Shown piece by piece: positions 15,327-23,148 of a stretch of DNA of 42,207 bases. This DNA comes from AC-50 sp035640455 (GTDB taxonomy: Bacteria; Actinomycetota; Thermoleophilia; Gaiellales; Gaiellaceae). Within the stretch, counting starts at the first letter, position 1. Every line of letters begins with the position of its first letter. Below the pieces are notes generated by a model. The model was given only the letters and a program-made list of their open reading frames with translations. It made no database searches and had not been told where the DNA came from. Position numbers and translations under genes: made by a program. The stretch lies in assembly GCA_035640455.1 (NCBI GenBank), contig DASQWB010000089.1, forward strand, positions 1-42,207, written 5' to 3'.

Positions 15327-16142
15327 GTGGCGAGGCTCGACTGCATCACGTTCCTTACCGACTATGGCCTCGACGCCGGCTTCGTCGGGATCTGCCACGG
15401 CGTCGCGGCGCGGATCGCGCCGCACGCACGGGTGATCGACGTCTCCCACACTGTCCCGCCGCAGGACGTTCGGACGGGCGCGATCGTGCTCGCGCAGGCG
15501 ATCGACTACCTCCCGACGGCGGTGCACGTCGGGGTCGTCGACCCGGGCGTCGGGACCGAGCGGCGCGGGATCGCCGTCGCCGGCGGGCGCGGGCGCGGCT
15601 TCTACGTGGGGCCCGACAACGGCCTCCTCACGTGGGCGTTCCCGCCCGAGGACGTCACCGGCGCCTGGGAGCTCGCGAACGAGGCGCTCTTCCTCCACCC
15701 GGTCTCGCGGACGTTCCACGGCCGCGACGTCTTCATGCCCGTCGCCGCGCACCTCTGCAACGGCACCGATCCGGCCGCGCTCGGCCCGGAGCTCGATCCG
15801 GGCGCCCTCGAGCGGCTGCCGGCGCCGCACGTCGCTGCGGCGGACGGCGTGCTGGAGACGGAGGTGCTGCTCGTCGACCGCTTCGGGAACGTCCAGCTCG
15901 CCGCCGGGCGCCGAGATCTCGAGGACGCGAACCTCGCGGGCGAGCGCGAGCTCCGGCTCGAGCTCGACGGCCGCGAAGTGCGCGCCTTGCTCGCCGGGAC
16001 GTTCGGCGAGGTGCCGGCGGGCGCGCTCCTCGTCTACGAGGGCTCGACCGGTCGGCTGACCGTCGCCGTGCACGGGGCGAGCGCGGCGGCGGAGCTACAC
16101 GTCTCTCCCGGCCGGCGGATCCGCCTCACGGCGCGGCACTGA
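15327..16142 (+). CDS. SAM hydrolase (SAM hydroxide adenosyltransferase, DUF62 family)
   Basis: This 271-residue enzyme would hydrolyse S-adenosylmethionine to adenosine and methionine. The start FLTDYGLDAGFVG, then VVDPGVGTERRGI and FHGRDVFMPVAAHL, are diagnostic. The Asp-Arg-His triad that activates water is present as Asp72, Arg79 and His131, with the same spacing as in the characterised Pyrococcus PH0463, so it should be a hydrolase rather than a SAM-dependent fluorinase or chlorinase. The start is a GTG; TACACT 11 nt upstream may be a -10 element. It is flanked by the divergent MTAP operon and the convergent adenosylhomocysteinase, both dealing with SAM-derived adenosyl products. Confidence 0.9.
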   Translation: MARLDCITFLTDYGLDAGFVGICHGVAARIAPHARVIDVSHTVPPQDVRTGAIVLAQAIDYLPTAVHVGVVDPGVGTERRGIAVAGGRGRGFYVGPDNGLLTWAFPPEDVTGAWELANEALFLHPVSRTFHGRDVFMPVAAHLCNGTDPAALGPELDPGALERLPAPHVAAADGVLETEVLLVDRFGNVQLAAGRRDLEDANLAGERELRLELDGREVRALLAGTFGEVPAGALLVYEGSTGRLTVAVHGASAAAELHVSPGRRIRLTARH

Positions 16143-16145
16143 CGC

Positions 16146-17432
16146 TCAGGTGCCGACGGTCCAGTCGGAGATGTACTCCTGCTGCTCCTTCGTGAGCTCG
16201 TCGAGCCGGATCCCGAGCGAGCCGAGCTTGTGCCGCGCCACCCGGTCCTCGATCTCGTGCGGGACGCCGTACACCTTGGGCTCGAGCTCGCGCGCCGCCT
16301 TGGCGACGTGCTCGATCGTCAGCGACTGGGTGGCGAAGGTCATGTCCATCACCTCGGCCGGGTGCGCCTCCGCGGCGCTCTGGCCGACGAGGCGCCCGTC
16401 GGCGAGGACGATCACCCGCTTCCCGCCCGGCAGCTCGTATTCCGTGAGGTTCGGCCGCATCGTGCGCTCGGAGACGGCGACCTCCTTGAGGCCCGCGAGG
16501 TCGATCTCGATGTCGAAGTGCCCCGAGTTGGCGAGCACGGCGCCGGACTTCATCGCCTCCATGTGCTCGACCCGGATCGCGTCGCGGTTGCCGGTGACGG
16601 TGACGAAGATGTCGCCGATCTTTGCGGCCTCGCCGATCGGGAGCACCTGGTAGCCGTCCATGACGGCCTCGAGCGCCTTGATCGGATCGACCTCCACGAC
16701 GACGAGCCGCGCGCCCATGCCGTGGGCGCGCATCGCGACGCCGCGGCCGCACCAGCCGTAGCCGACGACGACGAAGACGGAGCCGGCGAGGAGGACGTTG
16801 CTCGCGCGGAGGATGCCGTCGATCGTGTTCTGACCCGTTCCGTAGCGGTTGTCGAACAGGTGCTTGGTCGCCGCGTCGTTGACGGCCACCACCGGATAGC
16901 GCAGGGCTCCGGCGGCCGCCATGTTGCGGATCCGCAGGACGCCGGTGCTCGTGACCTCGGTGCCGCCGATGATGTTCTCGAGCAGCTCGGGGCGCTCCCG
17001 GTGGATCGTCGTCGTCAGGTCGGCGCCGTCGTCGACGACGATCTGCGGCTCGCTCGCGAGGACGCCGGCGACCTGCTTGTAGAAGGTGTCGCGGTCGCTG
17101 CCGTAGATCGCGAAGACGCGTGCGCCGTAGTCGGCGTGGATCGCCGCCGCGACGTCGTCCTTCGTCGAGAGCGGGTTGCTCGCGCACAGCGAGAGCTCCG
17201 CGCCGCCCGCGATCAGCGTCCGGCAAAGGTTGGCCGTCTCCGTCGTCACGTGGAGGCACGCGCCGATGCGCAGGCCCTCGAGCGGCCGGTCACGCTCGAA
17301 CTCCTCGCGGATCGCCTGCAGGACGGGCATGCGCCGGCCGGCGAACTCGATCTTCAAGCGGCCTTCGTCGGCCAAGGCGGGGTCGCGCAGCATCGAGTTC
17401 TCGGCGATCTGCGCGTTCGTCGCGACGTTCAC
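16146..17432 (-). CDS. ahcY: Adenosylhomocysteinase (short, archaeal/Thermotoga-like form)
   Basis: This enzyme cleaves S-adenosylhomocysteine to adenosine and homocysteine with tightly bound NAD. GAGGAGG touches an ATG at 17441 but stands 9 nt before a GTG at 17432, so the GTG is chosen (428 residues). Motifs: LHVTTETANL, VVDDGADLT, NDAATKHLFDNRYGTGQNTIDGI (catalytic Lys and Asp) and the NAD loop VVVGYGWCGRGVAM. The C-terminus ends DELTKEQQEYISDWTVGT and lacks the K-x-D-x-Y-R-Y tail of the common bacterial and eukaryotic enzyme. Archaeal relatives of this short type can prefer S-inosylhomocysteine. It is convergent with the SAM hydrolase, with a 3-bp gap. Confidence 0.93.
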   Translation of the reverse strand: MNVATNAQIAENSMLRDPALADEGRLKIEFAGRRMPVLQAIREEFERDRPLEGLRIGACLHVTTETANLCRTLIAGGAELSLCASNPLSTKDDVAAAIHADYGARVFAIYGSDRDTFYKQVAGVLASEPQIVVDDGADLTTTIHRERPELLENIIGGTEVTSTGVLRIRNMAAAGALRYPVVAVNDAATKHLFDNRYGTGQNTIDGILRASNVLLAGSVFVVVGYGWCGRGVAMRAHGMGARLVVVEVDPIKALEAVMDGYQVLPIGEAAKIGDIFVTVTGNRDAIRVEHMEAMKSGAVLANSGHFDIEIDLAGLKEVAVSERTMRPNLTEYELPGGKRVIVLADGRLVGQSAAEAHPAEVMDMTFATQSLTIEHVAKAARELEPKVYGVPHEIEDRVARHKLGSLGIRLDELTKEQQEYISDWTVGT

Positions 17433-17526
17433 TCCGTGCATCCTCCTCGGGTCGGGCGGACGGCCGCCCACGCCGGGCCGCATCCGCTACGGAGCGCGAA
17501 GCATAGCCGTGGCCAGAGTCGGCCCC

Positions 17527-17532
17527 TAGACT
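17527..17532 (+). promoter_or_regulatory. Leaderless-type -10 element (TAGACT) of the ten-gene operon
   Basis: TAGACT ends 6 nt before the ATG at 17539. No ribosome site precedes that ATG. This is the only promoter-like signal I see for the whole 17.5-27.1 kb plus-strand operon. Confidence 0.5.
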
Positions 17533-17538
17533 GGCTCG

Positions 17539-18300
17539 ATGGGGGGTGTGCCGGCGCTCTCGCTGCAGACGAAGGCGGTGACTTCGGCGCTCGGGGTCGC
17601 GGTAGGCCTCGAGCTCGCCGCCGAGGCGGGCTTCGAGAGCGTCGTCTACTGGCCCGGCGAGGACTTGGCGCTGCTCGACTCGCTGGACGCGGCGGCCGCG
17701 CTCGAGCTCGAGGTCGTCGCCGTGGCGCTGCCGAAGGCGAGCCTGCTCGAGGTTGGTGGGCGAACACGCGTCGAGCGCGCGGTGCGGCGGGTTCGAGAGG
17801 CGACGGCGGCGCCGATCTCGCTGATCGGCGGCGACCTCGTGGACGGCGTCCCGTTCGAGCCCGCCGAGCTCGCCGCCTGGCTCGCGACCTTGCCCGGACC
17901 GCTCCTCCTCGAGAACGGCGGCCGGCGGACGGAGCGGTTCGCCGACCTCGGGACGGTGGCGAGCTTGCTGGACGTGGCTCCGGGGCTTCGGCTCGCGCTC
18001 GACCTCGGCCACGCGGCCGCGGCGGGAGCCGATCCCGCGGCCTTCCCGCCGCCCGAGCGCGTGGCGTACGTGGAGGTCCACGACAACGACGGCGTCGACG
18101 ACCTACACCTCCAGCTCGGCCGAGGCCGCGGCGCCGGCCGGAGCGAGACGTGGATCGCCGCGCTCGGATACGTCCCCGAGCGCGTCGTCGTCGAGACGGA
18201 TCCGCGGTGCGGCGCCGACCGGCACGCCTGGCGGCGGGCGCTCGCGCACGACTACGCACAGGCGCAGGAGACCCTCGCCGGGGCTGCCGTCGGCGCATGA
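17539..18300 (+). CDS. Xylose-isomerase-like TIM-barrel protein (sugar isomerase/epimerase or AP-endonuclease-2 fold)
   Basis: This 253-residue protein has an alternating beta/alpha pattern and the metal-site strands of the family: LLLENGG (Glu), LALDLGHA (Asp, His), VEVHDNDGVDDLHLQLGRG (His, Asp, His) and VVVETDP (Glu). It is therefore likely to be a divalent-metal isomerase or epimerase acting on a sugar, inosose or sugar phosphate. It is the first gene of a long operon; its stop overlaps the next start as ATGA. In this context a pentose-phosphate or inosose substrate is plausible, but the sequence does not decide. Confidence 0.75.
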   Translation: MGGVPALSLQTKAVTSALGVAVGLELAAEAGFESVVYWPGEDLALLDSLDAAAALELEVVAVALPKASLLEVGGRTRVERAVRRVREATAAPISLIGGDLVDGVPFEPAELAAWLATLPGPLLLENGGRRTERFADLGTVASLLDVAPGLRLALDLGHAAAAGADPAAFPPPERVAYVEVHDNDGVDDLHLQLGRGRGAGRSETWIAALGYVPERVVVETDPRCGADRHAWRRALAHDYAQAQETLAGAAVGA

Positions 18301-20606
18301 CCGCGCCGGTCGTCGTCGTAGGCGCGCTCAACGTCGACGTGCTCGGCCGCGTCGCCGCGTTCCCCGGCCGCGACGAGTCCGCCGAGCTCGGCGAGCTCCG
18401 CGTCGCCCCCGGCGGGCATGCCGGCAATTGCGCCGTCGCGCTCAGCCGGCTGGGGGTTCCGTCGCGGATCGCCGCCTGCGTCGGCGCCGATCCGCTCGCG
18501 GACGTCGCCCTGCGCGAGCTCCAGGCGCTCGGCGTCGATACCGGCTACGTCGAGCGGACGGAGGCTTCGCCCACGGGGGTCGTGTTCGTTCCGGTCTTGC
18601 CCGACGGGGACAAGGCGCTCTACCTCGGTCGCGGCGCGAACGAGTCGCTGTCGGCGGCGACGCTGACGTCGGCGGCTGCAGGCGCCTGCCGGCTCGTCGT
18701 CTTCGACCCGCCGCGGGCGCTGCTCGGGGCCGTCGCCGAGCTCGCGCGGTCGACGCTCTGTGTCTTCGCGCCGGGCGGCGTGCTCGCGACGCTGCCGGTG
18801 GAGCTATTCGCACCGCTCCTCGAGGCGGCGGACGGGCTCGTCCTGAACGAGCCGGAGGCGCGCGCGATGGCCGGCGCGGGCGGCGGCGAGGCGGCGATCG
18901 CGCTTGCGCGCCGCTGGCGGCTGTGGGCATTCGTGACCGCCGGCTCCGACGGCTGCTGCTTCGCCGGCCCGCAGGGCGAGCTCGACCACGCGCCGTCGAT
19001 CGAGGTCACTACGACCGATGCCACGGGCGCCGGCGACGCGTTCGTCGCCGGCCTGGTGTCGGCCCTCGTCGAGGACCTCCCGATCCGCACGGCCGTCGAG
19101 CGCGGCTGCGTCGTGGGCGCGCTCGCGACGCGCGGCCTCGGCGCGCAGGCGTCGCTACCCGACCGGGCCGAGCTTGAGCGGATCGCGGCATGCCCAGACC
19201 GAGAGCCGGTCCTTCGTCGCGGCGCCGACGGCTGGCGCGGGCTCATCGGCGCCGGCTTCACCCTCGAGTCGGTCGGCGCCCTCGTTGACGCGGTGGCCGC
19301 CGAGCTCGGGACCCGGGACGGCCGCGGCGTCCTCGTCACGTGCGACGGCAGGCGCCGCTCGGCGGAGGCGGCGTCGCGCGCGGCGGCGACGCTCGCAGGG
19401 AAGGGGCTCGCGCCAACGCTCGTGCCGGAGCTCCCGACGCCGGTCGCCGCCGCCGCGCTCGCGAACGGCGAGCTCCGGGCCGCCGTCCTCGTCACCGCGA
19501 GCCACAACCCCGCCGACTGGAACGGCGTCAAGCTCAAGCTCGCGCCGGGCACGCCGCCCTCGCGCGAGTTCGAGGAGGCGGTCGAGCGGCGTCGTGCGCG
19601 CAGCCGAGGCGCGTCACCCGACGGTAGCTACGCCGCCCCGGACGCCGCCAGGCGCGAGCGGCTCCTCGACGCCTTCGTCGCGCGCAACCTGGCCGCGGCG
19701 GACGTGGCCGCGATCCGGAAGGGGAAGCCGCGCGTCGTCGTCGACGGGCTGCACGGGATCGCCGGCGGCCTGCTCGCCCGGATCCTCGCCGATGCGGGCG
19801 CGGAGCCGATCGTCGTCAGAGCCGAGCCCGATCCGGACTTCGCGGGCCTCGTTCCCGATCCGATGCACGTGCCCGCCCGCCGCCGCGCGCAGGAGGCGCT
19901 GCGCCAAGAAGCGGCCGAGGCCGCCTTCCTCGTCGACGGGGACGGCGACCGGCTCGGCGTCCTCGACGGCACGGGCGCGTTCGTGCACCCGCACGACCTC
20001 CTCGCCCTGCTCGTACCGCTCGCGCGGGAACGCGACTCCGCCGGACGAGCCGTCGCCACCACGGTCAGCGTCGGCTCGGTCGTCCGCCGCGCCGCCGAGC
20101 GGCTCGGGTGCCGCGTCGTCGAGACGCCGGTCGGCTTCAAGCACATGGCGCCGCTCCTCCTCGACGGGACGGCGTTCCTCGCCGGCGGCGCCGTCGGCGA
20201 CGTCGGCGTCCGCGCGAACGGCTGCGACCGCAACCCATACCTCGCGGCGCTCCTGCTCCTCGAGCTGAGCGCCCGGCGCGGCCTCTCGGTCGGCGAGCTG
20301 CGCGAGGAGCTCGTCGAGGAGCTCGGCGCGACCTCCTACCTCGAGGAGACGCAGCCGCTCGACGGGCGGGTCGACCTCGAGGCGGCGGCGCGCCGCGCGC
20401 TCGCGGCCGCCGGCCTGGGAGAGCCGCGCGAGGTCGTGCGCGTCGAAGGCGTCAAGCTGTACCTGAGTCCCGCCGAGTGGCTCCTCGTCCGGCCGGCGAC
20501 GACCGAGCCGGGCCTGCGAGCGCACGTCGAGATGCGGGAGCCCGAGGCGGCGCAGGCCGTCCTCGGCGCGCTGCGTGAGCAACTGAAAGGAGACGATGGA
20601 AGCTGA
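18297..20606 (+). CDS. Fusion of a PfkB/ribokinase-family kinase and an alpha-phosphohexomutase
   Basis: Residues 1 to about 297 form a PfkB sugar or nucleoside kinase: GALNVDVLGRV, GGHAGNCAVALSRLG and DATGAGDAF, with catalytic Asp247. Residues about 305-769 form an alpha-D-phosphohexomutase: GADGWRGLIGAGFT, phosphoserine loop VTASHNP (Ser402), metal loop DGDGDR (547-552) and phosphate loop RPATTEP (732-738, usual form RxSGTEP). The sugar-recognition loop, normally GGE-x-SG, is GGAVGDVG (630-637), so the Glu and Ser that grip the sugar are absent. Substrate use must differ from glucose- or mannose-phosphate mutases. Possible role: phosphorylation and 1-to-5 shift of ribose-1-phosphate released by the MTAP paralogs. 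I know no described fusion of this kind. The start is an ATG in an ATGA overlap. Confidence 0.9.
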   Translation: MTAPVVVVGALNVDVLGRVAAFPGRDESAELGELRVAPGGHAGNCAVALSRLGVPSRIAACVGADPLADVALRELQALGVDTGYVERTEASPTGVVFVPVLPDGDKALYLGRGANESLSAATLTSAAAGACRLVVFDPPRALLGAVAELARSTLCVFAPGGVLATLPVELFAPLLEAADGLVLNEPEARAMAGAGGGEAAIALARRWRLWAFVTAGSDGCCFAGPQGELDHAPSIEVTTTDATGAGDAFVAGLVSALVEDLPIRTAVERGCVVGALATRGLGAQASLPDRAELERIAACPDREPVLRRGADGWRGLIGAGFTLESVGALVDAVAAELGTRDGRGVLVTCDGRRRSAEAASRAAATLAGKGLAPTLVPELPTPVAAAALANGELRAAVLVTASHNPADWNGVKLKLAPGTPPSREFEEAVERRRARSRGASPDGSYAAPDAARRERLLDAFVARNLAAADVAAIRKGKPRVVVDGLHGIAGGLLARILADAGAEPIVVRAEPDPDFAGLVPDPMHVPARRRAQEALRQEAAEAAFLVDGDGDRLGVLDGTGAFVHPHDLLALLVPLARERDSAGRAVATTVSVGSVVRRAAERLGCRVVETPVGFKHMAPLLLDGTAFLAGGAVGDVGVRANGCDRNPYLAALLLLELSARRGLSVGELREELVEELGATSYLEETQPLDGRVDLEAAARRALAAAGLGEPREVVRVEGVKLYLSPAEWLLVRPATTEPGLRAHVEMREPEAAQAVLGALREQLKGDDGS

Positions 20607-21402
20607 TATCGCACTGATCGGAGGAACCGGCTTCTACCGCTTCCTCGAGGACTGCGAGGAGGTGGCGGTGGAGACGCCGTACGGGCCGCCGAGCGCGGAG
20701 ATCAGCATCGCGACGCTCGACGGCGTCCGCGTCGCGTTCCTGCCGCGGCACGGCACCGAGCACCAGTTCCTGCCGTCGGAGGTCCCGTACGCCGCGAACC
20801 TCTGGGCGCTGCGCTCGCTCGGCGCCCGCCGCGTGATCGCCTTCAACACGGTCGGCAGCCTCCAGCCGGAGATCCGGCGCGGCGACTTCGTCTTCTGCGA
20901 CCAGTTCGTCGATCGCACCTCGGGCCGCAAGGTGACGGCGTACTCGGGCCGCGACGGCGTGCACATCAGCCTCGCGGAGCCGTACTGCCCGACGCTCCGG
21001 CCCGCGCTCTACGAGGCGGTCGGAGGCCTGCCCTACCGGTTCCACCCCACGGCAACGGTCGTCGTCATCGAGGGGCCGCGGTTCTCGACGCGCGCCGAGA
21101 GCGCCTGGTTCACTGCGATGGGTTGGGGGGTGGTGAACATGACGCAGTTTCCCGAGGTGGCGATCGCCCGTGAGCTCGAGCTCTGCTACGTGAACCTGAG
21201 CTACGTGACCGACTACGACGTGGCCGCGAAGGAGATCGTCGGCGAGGAGGGCGAGGCCGTCTCGCACGCGATGGTCGTCCGCCAGTTCAACCTCAACTCG
21301 CAGGCGATCGACGACGTCGTCCGGACGCTCGTCGCCGCGGCGCCGCCGACCGACGACTGCTCGTGCCGGACCGCCCTCGCCAACGCGAGGCTCGCGCGAT
21401 GA
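20596..21402 (+). CDS. MTAP-family purine nucleoside phosphorylase, paralog b (canonical base pocket)
   Basis: This 268-residue protein is the same length as paralog a and clearly homologous along its whole length. It splits 5'-methylthioadenosine or a related adenine nucleoside into adenine and the pentose-1-phosphate. Motifs: LIGGTGFYRFL, PRHGTEHQFLPSEVPY, NTVGSLQP, IEGPRFSTRAES and NMTQFPEVAIARELELCYVNL. The adenine-pocket segment TDYD (Asp206, Asp208) is complete, unlike paralog a. It has a C-terminal Cys-x-Cys (255-257). The ribosome site AAAGGAG sits inside the upstream gene, which it overlaps by 11 nt; the stop overlaps the SDR as ATGA. Confidence 0.92.
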   Translation: MEADIALIGGTGFYRFLEDCEEVAVETPYGPPSAEISIATLDGVRVAFLPRHGTEHQFLPSEVPYAANLWALRSLGARRVIAFNTVGSLQPEIRRGDFVFCDQFVDRTSGRKVTAYSGRDGVHISLAEPYCPTLRPALYEAVGGLPYRFHPTATVVVIEGPRFSTRAESAWFTAMGWGVVNMTQFPEVAIARELELCYVNLSYVTDYDVAAKEIVGEEGEAVSHAMVVRQFNLNSQAIDDVVRTLVAAAPPTDDCSCRTALANARLAR

Positions 21403-22145
21403 GCGCCGGCTCGCTCCACGGCTTCACCGCGGTCGTGACCGGGGCCGGCAGCGGGATCGGCGAGGCGACGGCGCGCCTGCTCGCCACCCGGGGAGCGCGG
21501 GTCGCGGCCGTCGGCCGTACTCCCTCCAAGCTCGAGCACGTGGCGACCGACGCGTCCCTGAACGGCTCGATTCGCCCGTTCCCCGCCGATCTCCGCCGCC
21601 CTGCGGAGGCGCGGGCGGCGCTCTCGGCCGCGGCCGGCTGGCTCGGGGGCTTCGACCTCCTCGTGATGGCGGCGGGGATCTACCGCGAGGGGCCGTTCGG
21701 GGAGCTGACCGACGAGACGGTCGACGAGCTCGTCGACAGCAACCTGAAGGCCGTCGTGCACACGATCCGCGCGGCGCTGCCGTGGATCGCCGAGGGCGGC
21801 TGCGTCGTCAACGTCGCCTCGATGTCGAGCGTGCGCTCGCTCGACCAGCAGAGCCTCTACGCGGGGACGAAGGCGGGCGTCGTCCACTTCTCGGCCTCGC
21901 TCGCGCGCGAGCTCGCGCCGCGTGTCCGCGTCACGACCGTGAGCCCCGGTCCGACGAGGACGCCGATCCTGACGACGATCATGCCCGCCGAAGACGTCCC
22001 CGCCGTCCAGACCGAGCTGGCGCAGACGATCCCGCTACGCCGCCTGGCCGAGCCCGACGAGATCGCCGAGGCGATCGTGTTCCTCGCCCGCGCGCCGTTC
22101 GCGACGGGGACGCACCTCGTCCTCGACGGCGGCACGAGCCTCTGA
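21399..22145 (+). CDS. Short-chain dehydrogenase/reductase (SDR)
   Basis: This 248-residue NAD(P)-dependent oxidoreductase has VVTGAGSGIGEATARLLA (Rossmann loop), LVMAAGIYREGPF in place of the usual NNAG, NVASMSSVRS (catalytic Ser), YAGTKAG (Tyr/Lys), PGPTRTPI and the C-terminal GTHLVLDGGTSL typical of classical SDRs. The ATG overlaps the MTAP stop (ATGA). In this operon the substrate may be a cyclitol, ketose or nucleoside-derived sugar; this is inference from neighbours only. Confidence 0.92.
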   Translation: MSAGSLHGFTAVVTGAGSGIGEATARLLATRGARVAAVGRTPSKLEHVATDASLNGSIRPFPADLRRPAEARAALSAAAGWLGGFDLLVMAAGIYREGPFGELTDETVDELVDSNLKAVVHTIRAALPWIAEGGCVVNVASMSSVRSLDQQSLYAGTKAGVVHFSASLARELAPRVRVTTVSPGPTRTPILTTIMPAEDVPAVQTELAQTIPLRRLAEPDEIAEAIVFLARAPFATGTHLVLDGGTSL

Positions 22146-22165
22146 CCGGCGGGGCGGCGCGCGCG

Positions 22166-22465
22166 ATGGTGAAGCTCGTCTGCCTTATCCGCCGCCCGGG
22201 CTCGATGTCGCACGCCGAGTTCCGCGGCTGGTGGCTCGGCCACCACGCGCCGCTCGTGCGCGGGCTGCCGGAGCTTCGGCGCTACACGATCAGCGTCACC
22301 GAGGACGGCGACCCCTACGACGGCGTGGCCGAGCTCTGGTTCGACTCCGTCGCGGCGATGGACGCGTCGTTCGCCTCCGAGCTCGGGCAGGAGGTGACGC
22401 GCGAGGACCGCGAGGCGATCGGCGAGCGGGTCGCCTTCCTCACCGAGGAGCACGTCGTCGTGTGA
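22166..22465 (+). CDS. EthD-like small dimeric alpha/beta-barrel protein
   Basis: This 99-residue ferredoxin-like-fold protein has the EthD-type pattern: LVCLIRRPGSMSHAEFRGWW, then LGHHAPLVRGLPELRRY and a C-terminal GERVAFLTEEHVVV. Members are often small dimeric enzymes or accessory proteins next to oxidoreductases, and the catalytic role is usually unknown. It lies 20 nt after the SDR and overlaps the phosphatase start as GTGA. Confidence 0.75.
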   Translation: MVKLVCLIRRPGSMSHAEFRGWWLGHHAPLVRGLPELRRYTISVTEDGDPYDGVAELWFDSVAAMDASFASELGQEVTREDREAIGERVAFLTEEHVVV

Positions 22466-23121
22466 GCGGCGTCGTCCACCTCCTGCGGCACGGGCAGAGC
22501 GACTGCACGCGCGCCGACCGCTTCTGCAGCCGGCACGATCCCGAGCTCAACGACGTCGGGCGTGCGATGGCTCGCGCGGCCGCGGCGTCCGTGCCGTCTC
22601 CGCGGGCGATCTACACCAGCCCGGCGGCACGCGCGCGGCAGACCGCCGAGATCGTCGGCTCGACGCCGCAGGTCCTCGACGACCTGCGGGAGCTCGACTA
22701 CGGCAGCTGGGACGACCTGCCGAAGAGCGCCGTCGAGGGGACGGGCGCCTACCGCGCGTGGCTCGAGGATCCCGCCGAGGTCGCTCCTCCGGGCGGCGAG
22801 ACGGCGCGCGAGGTCGCCGCGCGCGCGGGCGCCGCGCTCGACTGGATCCGCCGCCGCCACGACGGCGAGGAGGTGCTCGTCGTGACGCACAAGGCGACGA
22901 TCCGCATCCTCGTCTGCCACTACCTCGGCGTCCCGCTTCGCTCGTTCCGCGACCGGATCGCCGCGCCCGCCGGCTCGTTCACGAGCGTCGGCTTCGGCCC
23001 GCGGGGCCCGATCCTCCTCCGCCTCGCGGACGTCGCGCACCTTCCTGCCGCATGGCGGGCCGACCCCGACCGGGCGACGCTCGATTCGGAGCCGGCAGCG
23101 GCCGAAAAGTTGACCGGCTGA
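22462..23121 (+). CDS. Histidine-phosphatase superfamily (phosphoglycerate-mutase-like) protein
   Basis: This 219-residue protein starts at a GTG in a GTGA overlap. The phosphohistidine motif LLRHGQSD is at residues 7-14. Later come YTSPAARARQTAEI, the catalytic Glu in LRELDYGSWDD and the second His in VVTHKATIRIL (THKA in place of the commoner THGG). It probably removes phosphate from a small molecule. Lying directly before inositol-1-phosphate synthase, it could dephosphorylate inositol phosphate or a pentose phosphate; the sequence alone does not choose. Confidence 0.85.
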   Translation: MSGVVHLLRHGQSDCTRADRFCSRHDPELNDVGRAMARAAAASVPSPRAIYTSPAARARQTAEIVGSTPQVLDDLRELDYGSWDDLPKSAVEGTGAYRAWLEDPAEVAPPGGETAREVAARAGAALDWIRRRHDGEEVLVVTHKATIRILVCHYLGVPLRSFRDRIAAPAGSFTSVGFGPRGPILLRLADVAHLPAAWRADPDRATLDSEPAAAEKLTG

Positions 23122-23148
23122 GCGCCGCCGCGCATCGTTCCGAAACGC

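Noticed and set aside
15327..16142. SAM-dependent fluorinase or chlorinase instead of SAM hydrolase
   Set aside because: The water-activating Asp72-Arg79-His131 triad is intact with the same spacing as in the hydrolase PH0463; halogenases replace it.
16230..18296. Long N-terminal extension of the PfkB-mutase frame, in theory 1458 residues
   Set aside because: The added part is antisense to the SAHase and out of frame with the TIM-barrel gene. The real start is the ATG at 18297 in an ATGA overlap, directly before the PfkB motif.
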